Shown: positions 52,284 through 62,157, counted from the stretch's first letter. The stretch: DNA of 64,000 nucleotides from Granulosicoccus sp964435305 (GCA_964435305.1 CAYSZH010000003.1:11437-75436), one strand, 5' to 3'. Notes: a model not told the origin generated them from the sequence alone. Translations and numbers: made by a program.

Positions 52284-52681
52284 TACGCTGTTAGTGAAGC
52301 AACAGGTACAGGTGCTTCAATAAATACCCTTCCATCATTAACATCAACCTTGTACTTCTGAACCTGCCCCTCATCAGCACCAACAGCCTCACCAGTATCG
52401 AGCGAAATATCCCAATTATGTAAAGGACAGGTAACACAGTTGCCGTGCACAATACCACTGCTCAATGGGCCACCTTTGTGAGGGCAGCGATCTTCCAGCG
52501 CTCTAATAGCGTCATCAGCTGTTCTAAAAATGGCTATATTGCGCTGAGCATGTTTGACCCTTACCGCGCCACGAACCGGTATATCAGAGACCAAACAGAC
52601 TTCAAACCAATTTTTATCTTTCACACTCATTTCTTTCACTGCCGGATTCATCTGTGCTGAACCTTTTTCTACTGAACCCAT
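52283..52681 (-). CDS. nirD: Nitrite reductase small subunit NirD
   Basis: A Rieske-fold protein of up to 132 residues. Both cluster-binding motifs are intact: CPHKGG and CPLHNW (C-x-H plus C-x-x-H), so a 2Fe-2S cluster is likely. E. coli NirD lacks these ligands. NirD is the small subunit of NADH-dependent cytoplasmic nitrite reductase. ATG 52681 overlaps the nirB end by 13 bases; ATG 52651 or 52630 (MSVKDKNWFEVCLVSDIPV) are equally plausible starts, the last being closest to the family N-terminus. Confidence 0.92.
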   Translation of the reverse strand: MGSVEKGSAQMNPAVKEMSVKDKNWFEVCLVSDIPVRGAVRVKHAQRNIAIFRTADDAIRALEDRCPHKGGPLSSGIVHGNCVTCPLHNWDISLDTGEAVGADEGQVQKYKVDVNDGRVFIEAPVPVASLTA

Positions 52682-55131
52682 GCCACAGACTCCGCAGATA
52701 ATTTTGTAGCATCGAATTCGTGCGCATGAACCTGTTTACTGGCTCGTTCTTCCCAAGGGTCGAACTGAGCAACGGCTTGCGATTGCGCAAATCGGTCAGC
52801 ATAGGCGGTACGCATTTTGTCTTCGTTCATTATTTGCTGGCGTATTTCATCGATACCAATACGCTTTGCCCATTTATAAATTCGCTCCAAATAATGCCCT
52901 TGTTCACGATACATCTGCAAAAGCGCAGCGACGTGCTCTTCAACAGCATCATCTGTGTTTACATGCCCAAGTACTTCAGTGCCTTTAATATCAAGGCCTG
53001 CAGCACCAGCAAAATGAATATCAAAACCTGACTCTACGCAGATAACGCCAATATCTTTGCAAGTAGCTTCGGCACAATTGCGCGGACAACCCGATACCGC
53101 CAGCTTCACCTTCGCTGGCGTCCAGGAGCCCCACAAGTATTTTTCTAACCTGATACCCAGACCTGTCGAATCTTGTGTTCCAAATCGACACCATTGCTTA
53201 CCAACGCAGGTTTTAACAGTACGCAAACCTTTTGCATAGGCATGGCCTGATACAAATCCGGCTTTTCCCAGATCACTCCATACAGCTGGCAAATCTTCTT
53301 TACTGAGACCGAGCATATCGATGCGCTGACCGCCAGTCACCTTCACCATAGGCACATCGAATTTATCAATTACATCGGCAATCGCTCTAAGTTCAGAGGA
53401 ACTGGTAACACCACCCCACATGCGAGGTACAACCGAAAAAGTACCATCACCTTGAATATTGGCATGCACACGTTCGTTGATAAAACGTGATTGATAGTCA
53501 TCTTTATATTCTGTCGGCCAATCACAGATGAGATAGTAATTAAGTGCTGGGCGACATTTTGCGCATCCACAAGAGCTTTGCCATTCGAGCGTTTGCATAA
53601 CCGCATCAATACTCTTGAGCGACTTGGCTTTTATTAAACGACGAACATCAGCGTGGCCCAGAGTTGTGCATTGACACATGGGTGGAACTTCTGCTCGGTT
53701 ATACTCATCACCCAATGTAAAGGTGAGCAACTGTTCTACCAGCCCGGTACAGGTGCCACAGGAAGATGATGCTTTTGTCGCGGCGCGCACACCATCGAGC
53801 GTGTTGCTGCCGCTATTGATCGCTAATACAATGGTGGATTTGCATATGCCGTTACAACCACAGATTTCTGCACTATCTGCCAAGGCTGCAACGGCTGCTG
53901 TCGGGTCCACAGCATCGCCACCGTGATAAGCTTGCCCAAAGATTAGCGTTGATCGAATAGGCTCGATGCTTTCTTGCTTGCGCAACAAGTCCAGAAACCA
54001 GGCACTGTTACTGGTATCTCCATACAAAACAATACCCGTGATCAGGTTATCTTGAATTATCAAACGTTTGTAGACACCCATGGTGGCATCTCTTACAACA
54101 ATTTCTTCTTCGTTAGCAGCGTCACTATTCAAAAAATCCCCAGCTGAAAACAGATCAATACCGGACACCTTCAACTTGGTGGATACTATCGAGCCGGTAT
54201 ATTGGGTTTCTTGATTCAGCAGAACATTAGCCAACACTTTGGCCATTTCATATAACGGCGCAACGAGACCGTAACAAACGCCATGATGCTCAACGCACTC
54301 CCCGAGCGCATAAACAGAGTCTTGAGATGTACGCATTTGATCATCGACCAATACCCCACGATTGACCGCAAGTCCTGCAGATTCTGCCAGGGCTGTTGAC
54401 GGGCGTATCCCCACTGCCATCACAACTAACTGCGCCGGAATATGAGTACCGTCATCCAAGGTGACACCAGTAACGCAGTCTGAACCGGTAATTTCTGTCG
54501 TATTCGCTTTCGTATGGATATCAATTCCACGCGATTTCATCGATTCTTCTAGAAGGTAACCAGCCGTGCTATCAAGCTGCTTTTCCATTAGATGATCGGC
54601 CAAATGCACAACAGACACTTGCATACCCTGCGCATGCAAACCAGCCGCAGCCTCAAGACCCAATAGGCCACCACCAATGACCACAGCGTTTGATACTGTT
54701 TTGGAGGCATCCAGCATGCCTTCCACATCATCCAGGTCGCGATACACTTTAACCCCAGGCAAATCACGCCCAGGTATTGCAATCATTATTGGCGTGGAAC
54801 CCGTAGCGATAACAAGCTTATCGTAAGCCTGCTTATCTCCTGCAGCAGTGGTGATGAATTTTTCCTGCACATCGATCGCTTCAACGGGTGTTGATTTATG
54901 CAGTGTTATTCCATGTTGGGCATACCAGTCATCGTTGTGAGTGATGATGTCTTCATACTGCTTTTCACCCGACAACACAGGAGATAGCATTAAACGGTTG
55001 TAATTGACTCTGGGCTCTGCGTTGTAAATCGATATCTCAAATTCATCTGCATCCATGTCCAGTAAATGCTCTAGCATTCGTCCAGGTGCCATGCCATTGC
55101 CTATCACAAGCAATTGCTTTTTGTTGCTCAT
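52669..55131 (-). CDS. nirB: Nitrite reductase large subunit NirB
   Basis: An 820-residue siroheme enzyme reducing nitrite to ammonia with NADH. Domain order: FAD/NAD-binding reductase (residues 1-400, VIGNGMAPGRMLEHL start and AVVIGGGLLGLEAAAGL), two BFD-like Fe-S segments (CGCNGICKS ... CGTCTG; CQCTTLG ... CGCAKC), a ferredoxin-like half domain (GGVTSSSELRAIADV) and the siroheme/4Fe-4S domain with CVGKQWCRFG and CPRNCAEATC near residues 640-690. The start overlaps the stop of the fused nrtCD gene by four bases. Confidence 0.95.
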   Translation of the reverse strand: MSNKKQLLVIGNGMAPGRMLEHLLDMDADEFEISIYNAEPRVNYNRLMLSPVLSGEKQYEDIITHNDDWYAQHGITLHKSTPVEAIDVQEKFITTAAGDKQAYDKLVIATGSTPIMIAIPGRDLPGVKVYRDLDDVEGMLDASKTVSNAVVIGGGLLGLEAAAGLHAQGMQVSVVHLADHLMEKQLDSTAGYLLEESMKSRGIDIHTKANTTEITGSDCVTGVTLDDGTHIPAQLVVMAVGIRPSTALAESAGLAVNRGVLVDDQMRTSQDSVYALGECVEHHGVCYGLVAPLYEMAKVLANVLLNQETQYTGSIVSTKLKVSGIDLFSAGDFLNSDAANEEEIVVRDATMGVYKRLIIQDNLITGIVLYGDTSNSAWFLDLLRKQESIEPIRSTLIFGQAYHGGDAVDPTAAVAALADSAEICGCNGICKSTIVLAINSGSNTLDGVRAATKASSSCGTCTGLVEQLLTFTLGDEYNRAEVPPMCQCTTLGHADVRRLIKAKSLKSIDAVMQTLEWQSSCGCAKCRPALNYYLICDWPTEYKDDYQSRFINERVHANIQGDGTFSVVPRMWGGVTSSSELRAIADVIDKFDVPMVKVTGGQRIDMLGLSKEDLPAVWSDLGKAGFVSGHAYAKGLRTVKTCVGKQWCRFGTQDSTGLGIRLEKYLWGSWTPAKVKLAVSGCPRNCAEATCKDIGVICVESGFDIHFAGAAGLDIKGTEVLGHVNTDDAVEEHVAALLQMYREQGHYLERIYKWAKRIGIDEIRQQIMNEDKMRTAYADRFAQSQAVAQFDPWEERASKQVHAHEFDATKLSAESVAWVQ

Positions 55132-56933
55132 CTTAGCGCTTCCTCTCCTACAGAATCGACTTGCTGCGGCACCATTGCTGGCGCTTCTCCAAGACCTTGA
55201 AGTTTTTCATTATTATTGGCTATTCGAATGGTTCGCTTTTTACTGATCGCATCCAATACGGACCGGTCAGGGTTTGCGCCACCTTCATACACTTCCAGGA
55301 AGTCCATTAGCTCTTCGCGGTACGCATAGTAGTCAGGGTGCGACAGCAGAGCATTACGTGAGCGCGGTCGCTCAAGCTTAACGTCCATTATGTTGCCCAC
55401 TTTTGCTCTTGGCCCGTTTGACATCATCACGACACGATCGCCCAGGAGAATCGCTTCGTCAACATCGTGCGTTACGCATATCGTCGTCACTTTGGTGCGT
55501 TCCCAAACTTCCATCAGAACGTCTTGAAGCTCCCAACGCGTTACACTGTCCAACATACCAAATGGCTCATCAAGCAACAGCAGCTTAGGTGATAGTGCGA
55601 ACGCTCGTGCTATACCAACCCGCTGTCTCATGCCATTGGATAAATCTTGTGCTCGCCTGTGCATGGAATCAGCAAGGCCCACTTTTGCCAAATAATAGGA
55701 CACCACATCACGTCGTTCAGCTTTGGATGCCTTTGGATAAACCTTGTCCACACCAAGCGCGACGTTTTGGTAAGCCGTTAACCAGGGCATTAAAGAGGGT
55801 GATTGAAACACCACCGCTCGATCTGGCCCCGTTGTCGTCACATGCGTCCCGTCAAGGATGATGCCACCTGAGCTAATGTCGGTTAAACCAGCAGACATTG
55901 ATAAGACAGTCGATTTACCACATCCGGAATGCCCAATCAGAGTGACGAACTCACCCTTTTTCATAGTCAGATTAAAATCTTCCACAACCGTCAAGGGCCC
56001 TTCAGGTGTTCGGTACACTTTCTCAGTTTGACTAAATTCTAAATAACGATCTGGAGAGGGGGGTTTTTTGGCCTCCTGCACAACTTTAGGCGTTTTAATG
56101 GCTTGAGTAATCGGCACGACATTGGGTGCTTTTAATTCGTGCAGTTGGCTATCAGCTCCTGATGCGTTCATCGACATTAAATTTTTGATAATCGATGCTC
56201 GTAATGAAATAAGATCTTGATCGGTATTCATTGCCAGACGATCTCGTGGTCGTTCAAACGAAACCTGAAAAGGAGTAGATAATGTTGCACTCGGCGCAGG
56301 TGTCATCGGAATAACCCGATCTGCAAGCAGGATCGCCTCATCCACATCGTTCGTAATCAACACGATGGAGCACTTCTCTTTCTCACAGATCATTGCAAGC
56401 TCATCTTGCAATCGAGCACGGGTAAGCGCATCCAGAGCGGAGAGTGGCTCGTCCAACAATAGTACTTCTGGTTTACTTGCCAATGCTCTGGCCAGAGAGA
56501 CGCGCTGACGCATCCCACCTGATAGTTCTGAAGGTTTACGCCTACGTGCATGCGATAACCCAACCAACTCAATGTAATGATCAACAATCTCTTTGCGGGC
56601 AGCACGTGATTCTTTAGAACACAAGGTATTAACAGCGAGCGCAATATTTCCCTCAACACTTAACCACGGCAGCAAGGAGTAGGACTGAAAAACTATGCCG
56701 ATATCTTCAGTAGGCTCAGTCAATTCTTTATCATGAAACAAGACGCCACCTCTGTCTGCTTCAATCAAACCCGCTAATAGAGAAATCAGTGTTGTTTTGC
56801 CAGCCCCAGAATATCCAACAATAGCGAGAAATTCGCCTTTTTCTACTTTGAGGTTAATGTTCTCTAGTACACTGACTCGTTCTTCGCCCGAGCCATAGTG
56901 CTTACTAACATCTGTTACTTCTAAAATAGTCAT
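55128..56933 (-). CDS. Nitrate ABC transporter, two ATPase domains fused (NrtC-NrtD type)
   Basis: One 601-residue chain holds two complete ABC ATPases. Domain 1: Walker A GYSGAGKTTLISL, signature LSGGMRQRVSLARAL, Walker B VLLLDEPLSALD. Domain 2: GHSGCGKSTVLSM, LSNGMRQRVGIARAF, LLLLDEPFGMLD. They are joined by a linker of about 80 residues rich in Lys, Pro and Val. In cyanobacteria NrtC is an ATPase fused to a binding domain and NrtD is separate; this fusion has neither. ATG 56933 follows the permease stop by about ten bases. It powers NrtAB nitrate uptake. Confidence 0.88.
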   Translation of the reverse strand: MTILEVTDVSKHYGSGEERVSVLENINLKVEKGEFLAIVGYSGAGKTTLISLLAGLIEADRGGVLFHDKELTEPTEDIGIVFQSYSLLPWLSVEGNIALAVNTLCSKESRAARKEIVDHYIELVGLSHARRRKPSELSGGMRQRVSLARALASKPEVLLLDEPLSALDALTRARLQDELAMICEKEKCSIVLITNDVDEAILLADRVIPMTPAPSATLSTPFQVSFERPRDRLAMNTDQDLISLRASIIKNLMSMNASGADSQLHELKAPNVVPITQAIKTPKVVQEAKKPPSPDRYLEFSQTEKVYRTPEGPLTVVEDFNLTMKKGEFVTLIGHSGCGKSTVLSMSAGLTDISSGGIILDGTHVTTTGPDRAVVFQSPSLMPWLTAYQNVALGVDKVYPKASKAERRDVVSYYLAKVGLADSMHRRAQDLSNGMRQRVGIARAFALSPKLLLLDEPFGMLDSVTRWELQDVLMEVWERTKVTTICVTHDVDEAILLGDRVVMMSNGPRAKVGNIMDVKLERPRSRNALLSHPDYYAYREELMDFLEVYEGGANPDRSVLDAISKKRTIRIANNNEKLQGLGEAPAMVPQQVDSVGEEALR

Positions 56934-56943
56934 CTCAAATTCT

Positions 56944-58014
56944 CTATCGATCTGATGCATAAGTGAACGCCTGCTGAAGGGCGTACATTAAACGATCGAG
57001 TATGAAACCGATAATCCCGATAACCAATACGGCTAACATGATCTTCGCCAAAGAATCAGATGATCCATTTTGAAATTCATCCCATACAAACTTACCCAGT
57101 CCCGGGTTTTGTGCAAGCATTTCGGCGGCAATCAATACCATCCAACCCACACCAAGTGACAAGCGCAAACCCGTGAAGATCAATGGCATTGCAGATGGCA
57201 GTATGACTTTAGTAATCGTTTGAGACGTAGACAGCTTAAGAACTCGGGTCACATTGACCAGGTCTTTATCAACAGACGACACACCTACTGTTGTATTGAC
57301 AAGTGTTGGCCACAAAGAACATAGAGTCACCGTAATAGCGGATATCAACATCGACTTTGGCAGCCAGCTAGATGGGTCGACATACGTCGCCGATATCACC
57401 ATAGTGACAATAGGCAGCCAAGCTAGAGGTGAAACTGGTTTGAATATTTGTATCAGTGGGTTAATTGCACCCTGCACCGTTTTCGACAAGCCGCAAGCTA
57501 ATCCCAATGGCACAGCAATGATGGTCGCAATGATAAATCCAAGCGCCACAGTGAATAATGACGTCAGGATCTGATCAATAAACGTGGGCTTACCGGTGTA
57601 TTTTCTGGTCTTAACCTTATCCGCCTTGCCCTCAGCAACGAGTTTTTCATTGCGTACGGACTGACGCTCATAGAACGCAACCGCCTTTTCTTTCTCACGA
57701 TTATGATCTTCAGCAATTTTCCCAACCTGCTCCCAAACCTGCACAGGCCCTGGTATAACACCAAGAGATGTGACTACCTGCGGCGCAAGAATCGCCCAGC
57801 ACGCAAAAAACATGGCTATTCCAAACAAAGGAATAAGCAGCTTTTGCTTTAAGGCTGAAAGTTGTCGGGCAGGGTTTCGCCCGACAATCAAGTTTCCCAG
57901 ATGAGCGATCCATCCCATCCCCACGAGATCAAGACCTTTATGCAGCTTTGACGTCAGTTTTGCCGCGAACGAAAAATTACTTCCTTGATTGGAAATGGAA
58001 CTTGCAGTAGCCAT
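56944..58014 (-). CDS. nrtB: Nitrate ABC transporter permease NrtB
   Basis: A 356-residue permease of the NrtB/SsuC type: about six spans, a charged cytoplasmic insert after the first span (residues 100-145, rich in Lys and Glu) and the EAA-like loop DLVNVTRVLKLSTSQTITKVILP. The C-terminal GVGWMVLIAAEMLAQNPGLGKFVWDEF is diagnostic of nitrate/bicarbonate/taurine permeases. The charged insert is longer than in many relatives. It lies between the binding protein and ATPase genes. Confidence 0.92.
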   Translation of the reverse strand: MATASSISNQGSNFSFAAKLTSKLHKGLDLVGMGWIAHLGNLIVGRNPARQLSALKQKLLIPLFGIAMFFACWAILAPQVVTSLGVIPGPVQVWEQVGKIAEDHNREKEKAVAFYERQSVRNEKLVAEGKADKVKTRKYTGKPTFIDQILTSLFTVALGFIIATIIAVPLGLACGLSKTVQGAINPLIQIFKPVSPLAWLPIVTMVISATYVDPSSWLPKSMLISAITVTLCSLWPTLVNTTVGVSSVDKDLVNVTRVLKLSTSQTITKVILPSAMPLIFTGLRLSLGVGWMVLIAAEMLAQNPGLGKFVWDEFQNGSSDSLAKIMLAVLVIGIIGFILDRLMYALQQAFTYASDR

Positions 58015-58071
58015 GGTACCTTACCTAAATATAATCAATTTCAAAAAAACAAAAAAGTAATTAGCTGAACA

Positions 58072-59454
58072 CTAGCTACCGCTATTGGTATTGGACTCTT
58101 TAAGACCAATGTCAAAAGACTCTAGATACGCATTTGGTTTTTTACCGTCATACAGAATGCCGTCGATAAATTCATCAGTCGCCGGCTTATAGCCATCTGT
58201 ATCGACCGGAAAATCACCCCCAGCCGCATATCCTTCCTCGATTAGTAAACTAGCTGCTTGCATGTAAATTTCAGGAAGGTAAACATCCTTTGCAACTGAG
58301 TCGTACCACTGATCATCTTTGTCTTCAGTTATCTGACCCCAGCGGCGCATTTGTGTTAAGTACCAAATAGCATCGGAGTAGTACGGGTACGTCGCGAAAT
58401 ATCGGAAGAACACATTAAAATCGGGTATGGGTCGGACATCACCGGGTTCGAATTCAAACGTGCCTGTCATCGAAGCACCAATAACAGATGCATCCGCACC
58501 GACATATTCTGATCTGGCTAAAATTTCAACAGCCTCTGTTCGGTTGGCGTTGTCATTCTCATCAAGCCACATTGCCGCTCGTATCAGAGCTTTTGTCAGC
58601 GCAAGCGTGGTGTTTGGATTTTCTTCAGTAAACGACTTACTTAGTCCGAAAACCTTCTCTGGATTGTTCTTCCAAATCTGATAATCAGTGATTACCGGAA
58701 CACCAATTCCTTTCGCTACTGCCTGTTGGTTCCAAGGCTCACCTACGCAATAACCGAGGATGGTGCCTGCTTCCATGGTCGAAGGCATCTGAGGCGGCGG
58801 CGTAACCGACAGCAATACATCTGCATCTATCTGACCGGTAATGTCATCCGCAGAGTAATACCCTGGGTGCAAACCACCTGCCGCTAACCAGTAACGAAGC
58901 TCGTAGTTATGTGTGGATACCGGAAATACCATACCCATGTTGAACGGCTTACCATCATCTTTGTATTGCTCAACAACGGGCTTCATTGCTGCCGCACTGA
59001 TTGGATGCACGGGCTTGCCTGCATCATCAAGAGGAATATGCGGCTTCATCTGCTCCCAGATTTCATTAGAAACTGTGATGCCATTACCGTTTAAGTCCAT
59101 AGAAAACGGCGTAACAATGTGAGCACTGGTACCAAAGCCAATGGTCGCGGCCAATGGCTGACCCGCTAACATATGCGCACCATCAAGTTCGCCGGTTATT
59201 ACTCCATCAAGCAATACTTTCCAGTTAGCTTGCGGCTCAAGAGTGACATACAAACCTTCATCTTCAAAATAGCCTTTCTCGTAGGCAATGGCTAAGGGCG
59301 CCATATCCGTTAACTTAATAAAACCTAACTTCAGCTCATCCTTTTCGACATCCAACATAACGGTGTCGGCAGCACTTGCATTACCGACGCACAACATCAG
59401 TGCGATTGCACTTAATAGGCGCTTTATAGACGCGAACAATTTGAAACCCAACAT
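58072..59454 (-). CDS. nrtA: Nitrate ABC transporter substrate-binding protein NrtA
   Basis: A 460-residue periplasmic protein of the NrtA/CmpA class. The signal peptide is cleaved near NASA-ADT, and there is no lipobox. ELKLGFIKLTDMAPLAIAYEKGYF, EPQANWKVLLDGVITGELDGAHML and GYCVGEPWNQQAVAKGIG are typical. Length and motifs distinguish it from sulfonate (SsuA) proteins. It is the first gene of the nitrate operon and starts 118 bases from the divergent LysR gene. Confidence 0.93.
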   Translation of the reverse strand: MLGFKLFASIKRLLSAIALMLCVGNASAADTVMLDVEKDELKLGFIKLTDMAPLAIAYEKGYFEDEGLYVTLEPQANWKVLLDGVITGELDGAHMLAGQPLAATIGFGTSAHIVTPFSMDLNGNGITVSNEIWEQMKPHIPLDDAGKPVHPISAAAMKPVVEQYKDDGKPFNMGMVFPVSTHNYELRYWLAAGGLHPGYYSADDITGQIDADVLLSVTPPPQMPSTMEAGTILGYCVGEPWNQQAVAKGIGVPVITDYQIWKNNPEKVFGLSKSFTEENPNTTLALTKALIRAAMWLDENDNANRTEAVEILARSEYVGADASVIGASMTGTFEFEPGDVRPIPDFNVFFRYFATYPYYSDAIWYLTQMRRWGQITEDKDDQWYDSVAKDVYLPEIYMQAASLLIEEGYAAGGDFPVDTDGYKPATDEFIDGILYDGKKPNAYLESFDIGLKESNTNSGS

Positions 59455-59572
59455 TTAATTAATCTCATTTGATAGTGTTGGGAGAAATCCTATAAGATAA
59501 TCTTCCTGTCGCCTCCTGTTAAAAACGAATACGGGTGCTTCAAAAAAGTCAGCACGGACACTGAATGGGCTA
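59455..59572. promoter_or_regulatory. Divergent promoter region nrtA / LysR regulator
   Basis: The 118-base gap must contain both promoters. AAGATAATCTT at 59494-59504 is an interrupted inverted repeat within a T-N11-A-like context, the layout expected for a LysR binding site. No sigma-54 promoter or NtrC box was recognised. Confidence 0.4.
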
Positions 59573-60463
59573 ATGCGCCATCAATTACCTTTACATTATT
59601 TGGATACGGTTGCGCGCGTCGGCTCTATACGCAAAGCTGCCGACCAATTAGCCATTACATCGAGTGCACTTAACCGGCGCATAATCGCTATGGAAGAGGA
59701 CATTGGCGTACCCCTGTTTGATCGGGTTGCCAATGGCGTAAGATTGAATGCGGCAGGCGAAGTACTCATTCATCATATCCGTACACAACTCGCGGACATG
59801 GAGAGAGTTAAATCCCATATTCACGATTTACAAGGTGTGAGGCGCGGTCACATCTCTATTGCCTGTAGTCAGGTACTCATGGTGTCGGTTCTGCCATCAG
59901 AAATACACGCTTATCGATCACAACATCCTAATGTTACTTTCAGCGTTAATGTTTGCTCAAGAGATACGGCCATGTCTGAACTGAAATCTTTCAACGCCGA
60001 TATTGCTGTTGTATTGGAGCCAGACCTGTCAGCTGATTTTCAAACTATATTGTCCGTGCCACAACAAATACAGGTGCAATATCCACGTTCGCACGACTTA
60101 GAAGGTGACAGCCCCGTCAGATTATGGGATTGTTTGCAATGGCCACTGGCGATGCCCACCAGGAGTAACGGAGTCAGATACCTTATCGAGCAATCGGCTA
60201 CCAATTTGAGTTCGACACTGGATGTCGCTATAGAGTCGGATAATTTTTATTTATTGCGACGAGTAATCGAAGAAAGCAATCTCGTGTCATTCACAGTCCC
60301 GGTAGGCCTGCCTAAACCTGACAAAAAATCGCCAATCGGATCTCGCCCTGTGGATTCTAGAGACATACCACCGGGTAATTTACATATTGGGCTGCTGAAG
60401 GGCCGACATCTTTCAGTGGCCGCATCTAAATTTTTGGATCAGCTCACTCAGTCGCTGTCATAG
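59573..60463 (+). CDS. LysR family transcriptional regulator
   Basis: A 296-residue LysR-type regulator: winged helix-turn-helix at residues 5-62 (HYLDTVARVGSIRKAADQLA, SSALNRRIIAMEEDIGVPLF) and a LysR substrate-binding domain from residue 90. Divergent from the nitrate uptake and reduction operon, so it probably controls it, in the way Cbl/Nac-type or NtcB-type LysR proteins control nitrogen or nitrite genes. Many proteobacteria use NasTS or NtrC instead, so this may be a different control circuit. The ligand is unknown. Confidence 0.85.
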   Translation: MRHQLPLHYLDTVARVGSIRKAADQLAITSSALNRRIIAMEEDIGVPLFDRVANGVRLNAAGEVLIHHIRTQLADMERVKSHIHDLQGVRRGHISIACSQVLMVSVLPSEIHAYRSQHPNVTFSVNVCSRDTAMSELKSFNADIAVVLEPDLSADFQTILSVPQQIQVQYPRSHDLEGDSPVRLWDCLQWPLAMPTRSNGVRYLIEQSATNLSSTLDVAIESDNFYLLRRVIEESNLVSFTVPVGLPKPDKKSPIGSRPVDSRDIPPGNLHIGLLKGRHLSVAASKFLDQLTQSLS

Positions 60464-60494
60464 CCATCAGCCAACACAAGTAAATAAACCTCAC

Positions 60495-61142
60495 TTAGGC
60501 TGCCGCACTTTGCTCGTTACCGGTCAGCAGTTGCTCAATTGGAAGATATCCGTTTTGATTCTGAACACGGTCGATCCATGCCGACACATGTTTATACTGC
60601 TGTAACTCAAACCCACCTTCATCTGCTAAATGGGTATAACCGTACACAGCAATATCAGCCACTGAATATCCGTAGTCTGTTACATAATCATTCGATTCCA
60701 GATAGCTATTTAGGATGCTGAGTCCCTGATGTCCGCGCTCTCGCCAAACCGGGATCATATCTTTATGCTCATCCTGCATCTCTGGCACAATATAAGTGAA
60801 GAATCTGACGGGTGATATATTGGCTTCCAACATGGTTTGTTCAAAATTCATCCATCGAATCGCTTGCGCACGTGCAAGCGGAGTGTCTGGAATTAGCTTA
60901 GACCCTTCCGCCAAATACCAGGCAATAGCATTGGACTCCCCTAAGCCTGTTCCATCGGATAGAACCATGTAGGGTAGTTGCCCCTGAGGGTTTATCGAGA
61001 GGAATTCTGGCTGACGAGATTCTCCCGCCAATACATTTAAGTAATTGATATTAACTGATGGCTTTAAATGGTTCACGACCAACATTGGCTTAAAACTGTT
61101 TCCCGATCCTTGTGTTACATATAAAGTGATAGAGTGGCTCAT
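60495..61142 (-). CDS. Glutathione S-transferase family protein
   Basis: A 215-residue GST: thioredoxin-like N-terminal domain (residues 1-80) with NPQGQLPYMVLSDGTGLGESNAI, which has the cis-Pro and the E-S pair that binds the glutathione gamma-glutamyl group, and an all-helical C-terminal domain with VTDYGYSVADIAVYGY containing the conserved Asp. The N-terminal active-site segment is YVTQGSGNSFKP. Substrate unknown. Convergent with the LysR gene. Confidence 0.9.
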   Translation of the reverse strand: MSHSITLYVTQGSGNSFKPMLVVNHLKPSVNINYLNVLAGESRQPEFLSINPQGQLPYMVLSDGTGLGESNAIAWYLAEGSKLIPDTPLARAQAIRWMNFEQTMLEANISPVRFFTYIVPEMQDEHKDMIPVWRERGHQGLSILNSYLESNDYVTDYGYSVADIAVYGYTHLADEGGFELQQYKHVSAWIDRVQNQNGYLPIEQLLTGNEQSAAA

Positions 61143-61235
61143 CGGTTAAATCATCCTATATTGACACTCTGATATCGGCAGTGATCTCCAACCATGAAGG
61201 CCTTTCATCGTAAAAAAGTACACCACCGGTAACCC

Positions 61236-62105
61236 ATGATGACTCGACAAGATAAAGCGACAACTCGCATAGCAACGGCCAAAGAAGTTCAGCGCTTGAT
61301 ATCCTGGGCAGAAAAAGAGGGCTGGAATCCAGGCCTCGATGATTCAAACTTGTTCTTCGCAGCCGATCAGTCCGGTTTTTTTGTCACGCTAGTAAACGAC
61401 ACACCCATTGCCGGGATTTCGATTGTCAAACTAAATTCAGAACAGGCCTTTCTGGGTTTGTACTTGTGCCAACCCGAATACAGAGGCAAGGGTTATGGCA
61501 TGCAAACCTGGCAGGCAGCGCTGGGGTCGGCGGGCAATCGCAGCATAGGGTTAGATGGTGTTGTAGCGCAGCAAGAAAACTACGTAAAAGAACAGTTTAA
61601 ATTTTCACACAGAAACATACGCTTCGCTGGCAGCGTTGCAGAAGCAAACTTTGAAAAAGCTGAAAACTCGCTCACAGTCATTGAAGCTGGCGAACAACAC
61701 CTAAACGAACTTGTTTTATTCGATACCCATGTCGGCGGAGTCCAGCGCCGGGCTTTTTACGAAGCCTGGCTAAACACCTGCGAGAGCCGAAAAACCTATG
61801 CTGCGATATCCAGCGACGCTATTGTCGGTATAATAGGGGTAAGAGAATGCATCGAGGGCTATAAAGTCGGCCCCTTACTAGCCAATGACCTCACTATTGC
61901 AGAAACACTTTTAGATAAAGCGCTACAACAGTTCGGTAATTCACCGTTTATGATCGATGTGCCAGAACCCAATACCGCTGCGATGGACTTGATGCATCGT
62001 CTGGGTTTTTCCCCAATATTTGAAACTGCCAGAATGTATCGTGGAACGTGCCCACACTTTAATATTCCATTCTTGTTTGGGGTGGCAACTTTAGAGCTTG
62101 GATAA
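61236..62105 (+). CDS. Double-domain GNAT acetyltransferase (YitH/DUF1248-like)
   Basis: A 289-residue protein with an N-terminal GNAT domain (AEKEGWNPGLDDSNLFFAAD, acetyl-CoA loop PEYRGKGYGMQTWQAAL) and a C-terminal domain resembling the Acetyltransf_18 fold (GVQRRAFYEAWLNTC, GYKVGPLLANDLTIAETLL, MHRLGFSPIFETARMYRG). Two-domain enzymes of this type are common in bacteria but of unknown substrate. Either of two adjacent ATGs (61236, 61239) could start it. Confidence 0.87.
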   Translation: MMTRQDKATTRIATAKEVQRLISWAEKEGWNPGLDDSNLFFAADQSGFFVTLVNDTPIAGISIVKLNSEQAFLGLYLCQPEYRGKGYGMQTWQAALGSAGNRSIGLDGVVAQQENYVKEQFKFSHRNIRFAGSVAEANFEKAENSLTVIEAGEQHLNELVLFDTHVGGVQRRAFYEAWLNTCESRKTYAAISSDAIVGIIGVRECIEGYKVGPLLANDLTIAETLLDKALQQFGNSPFMIDVPEPNTAAMDLMHRLGFSPIFETARMYRGTCPHFNIPFLFGVATLELG

Positions 62106-62157
62106 CGAATAAAAATACGATCACAAGTTAACAGACACAACGTCCAAGTTAATACCC

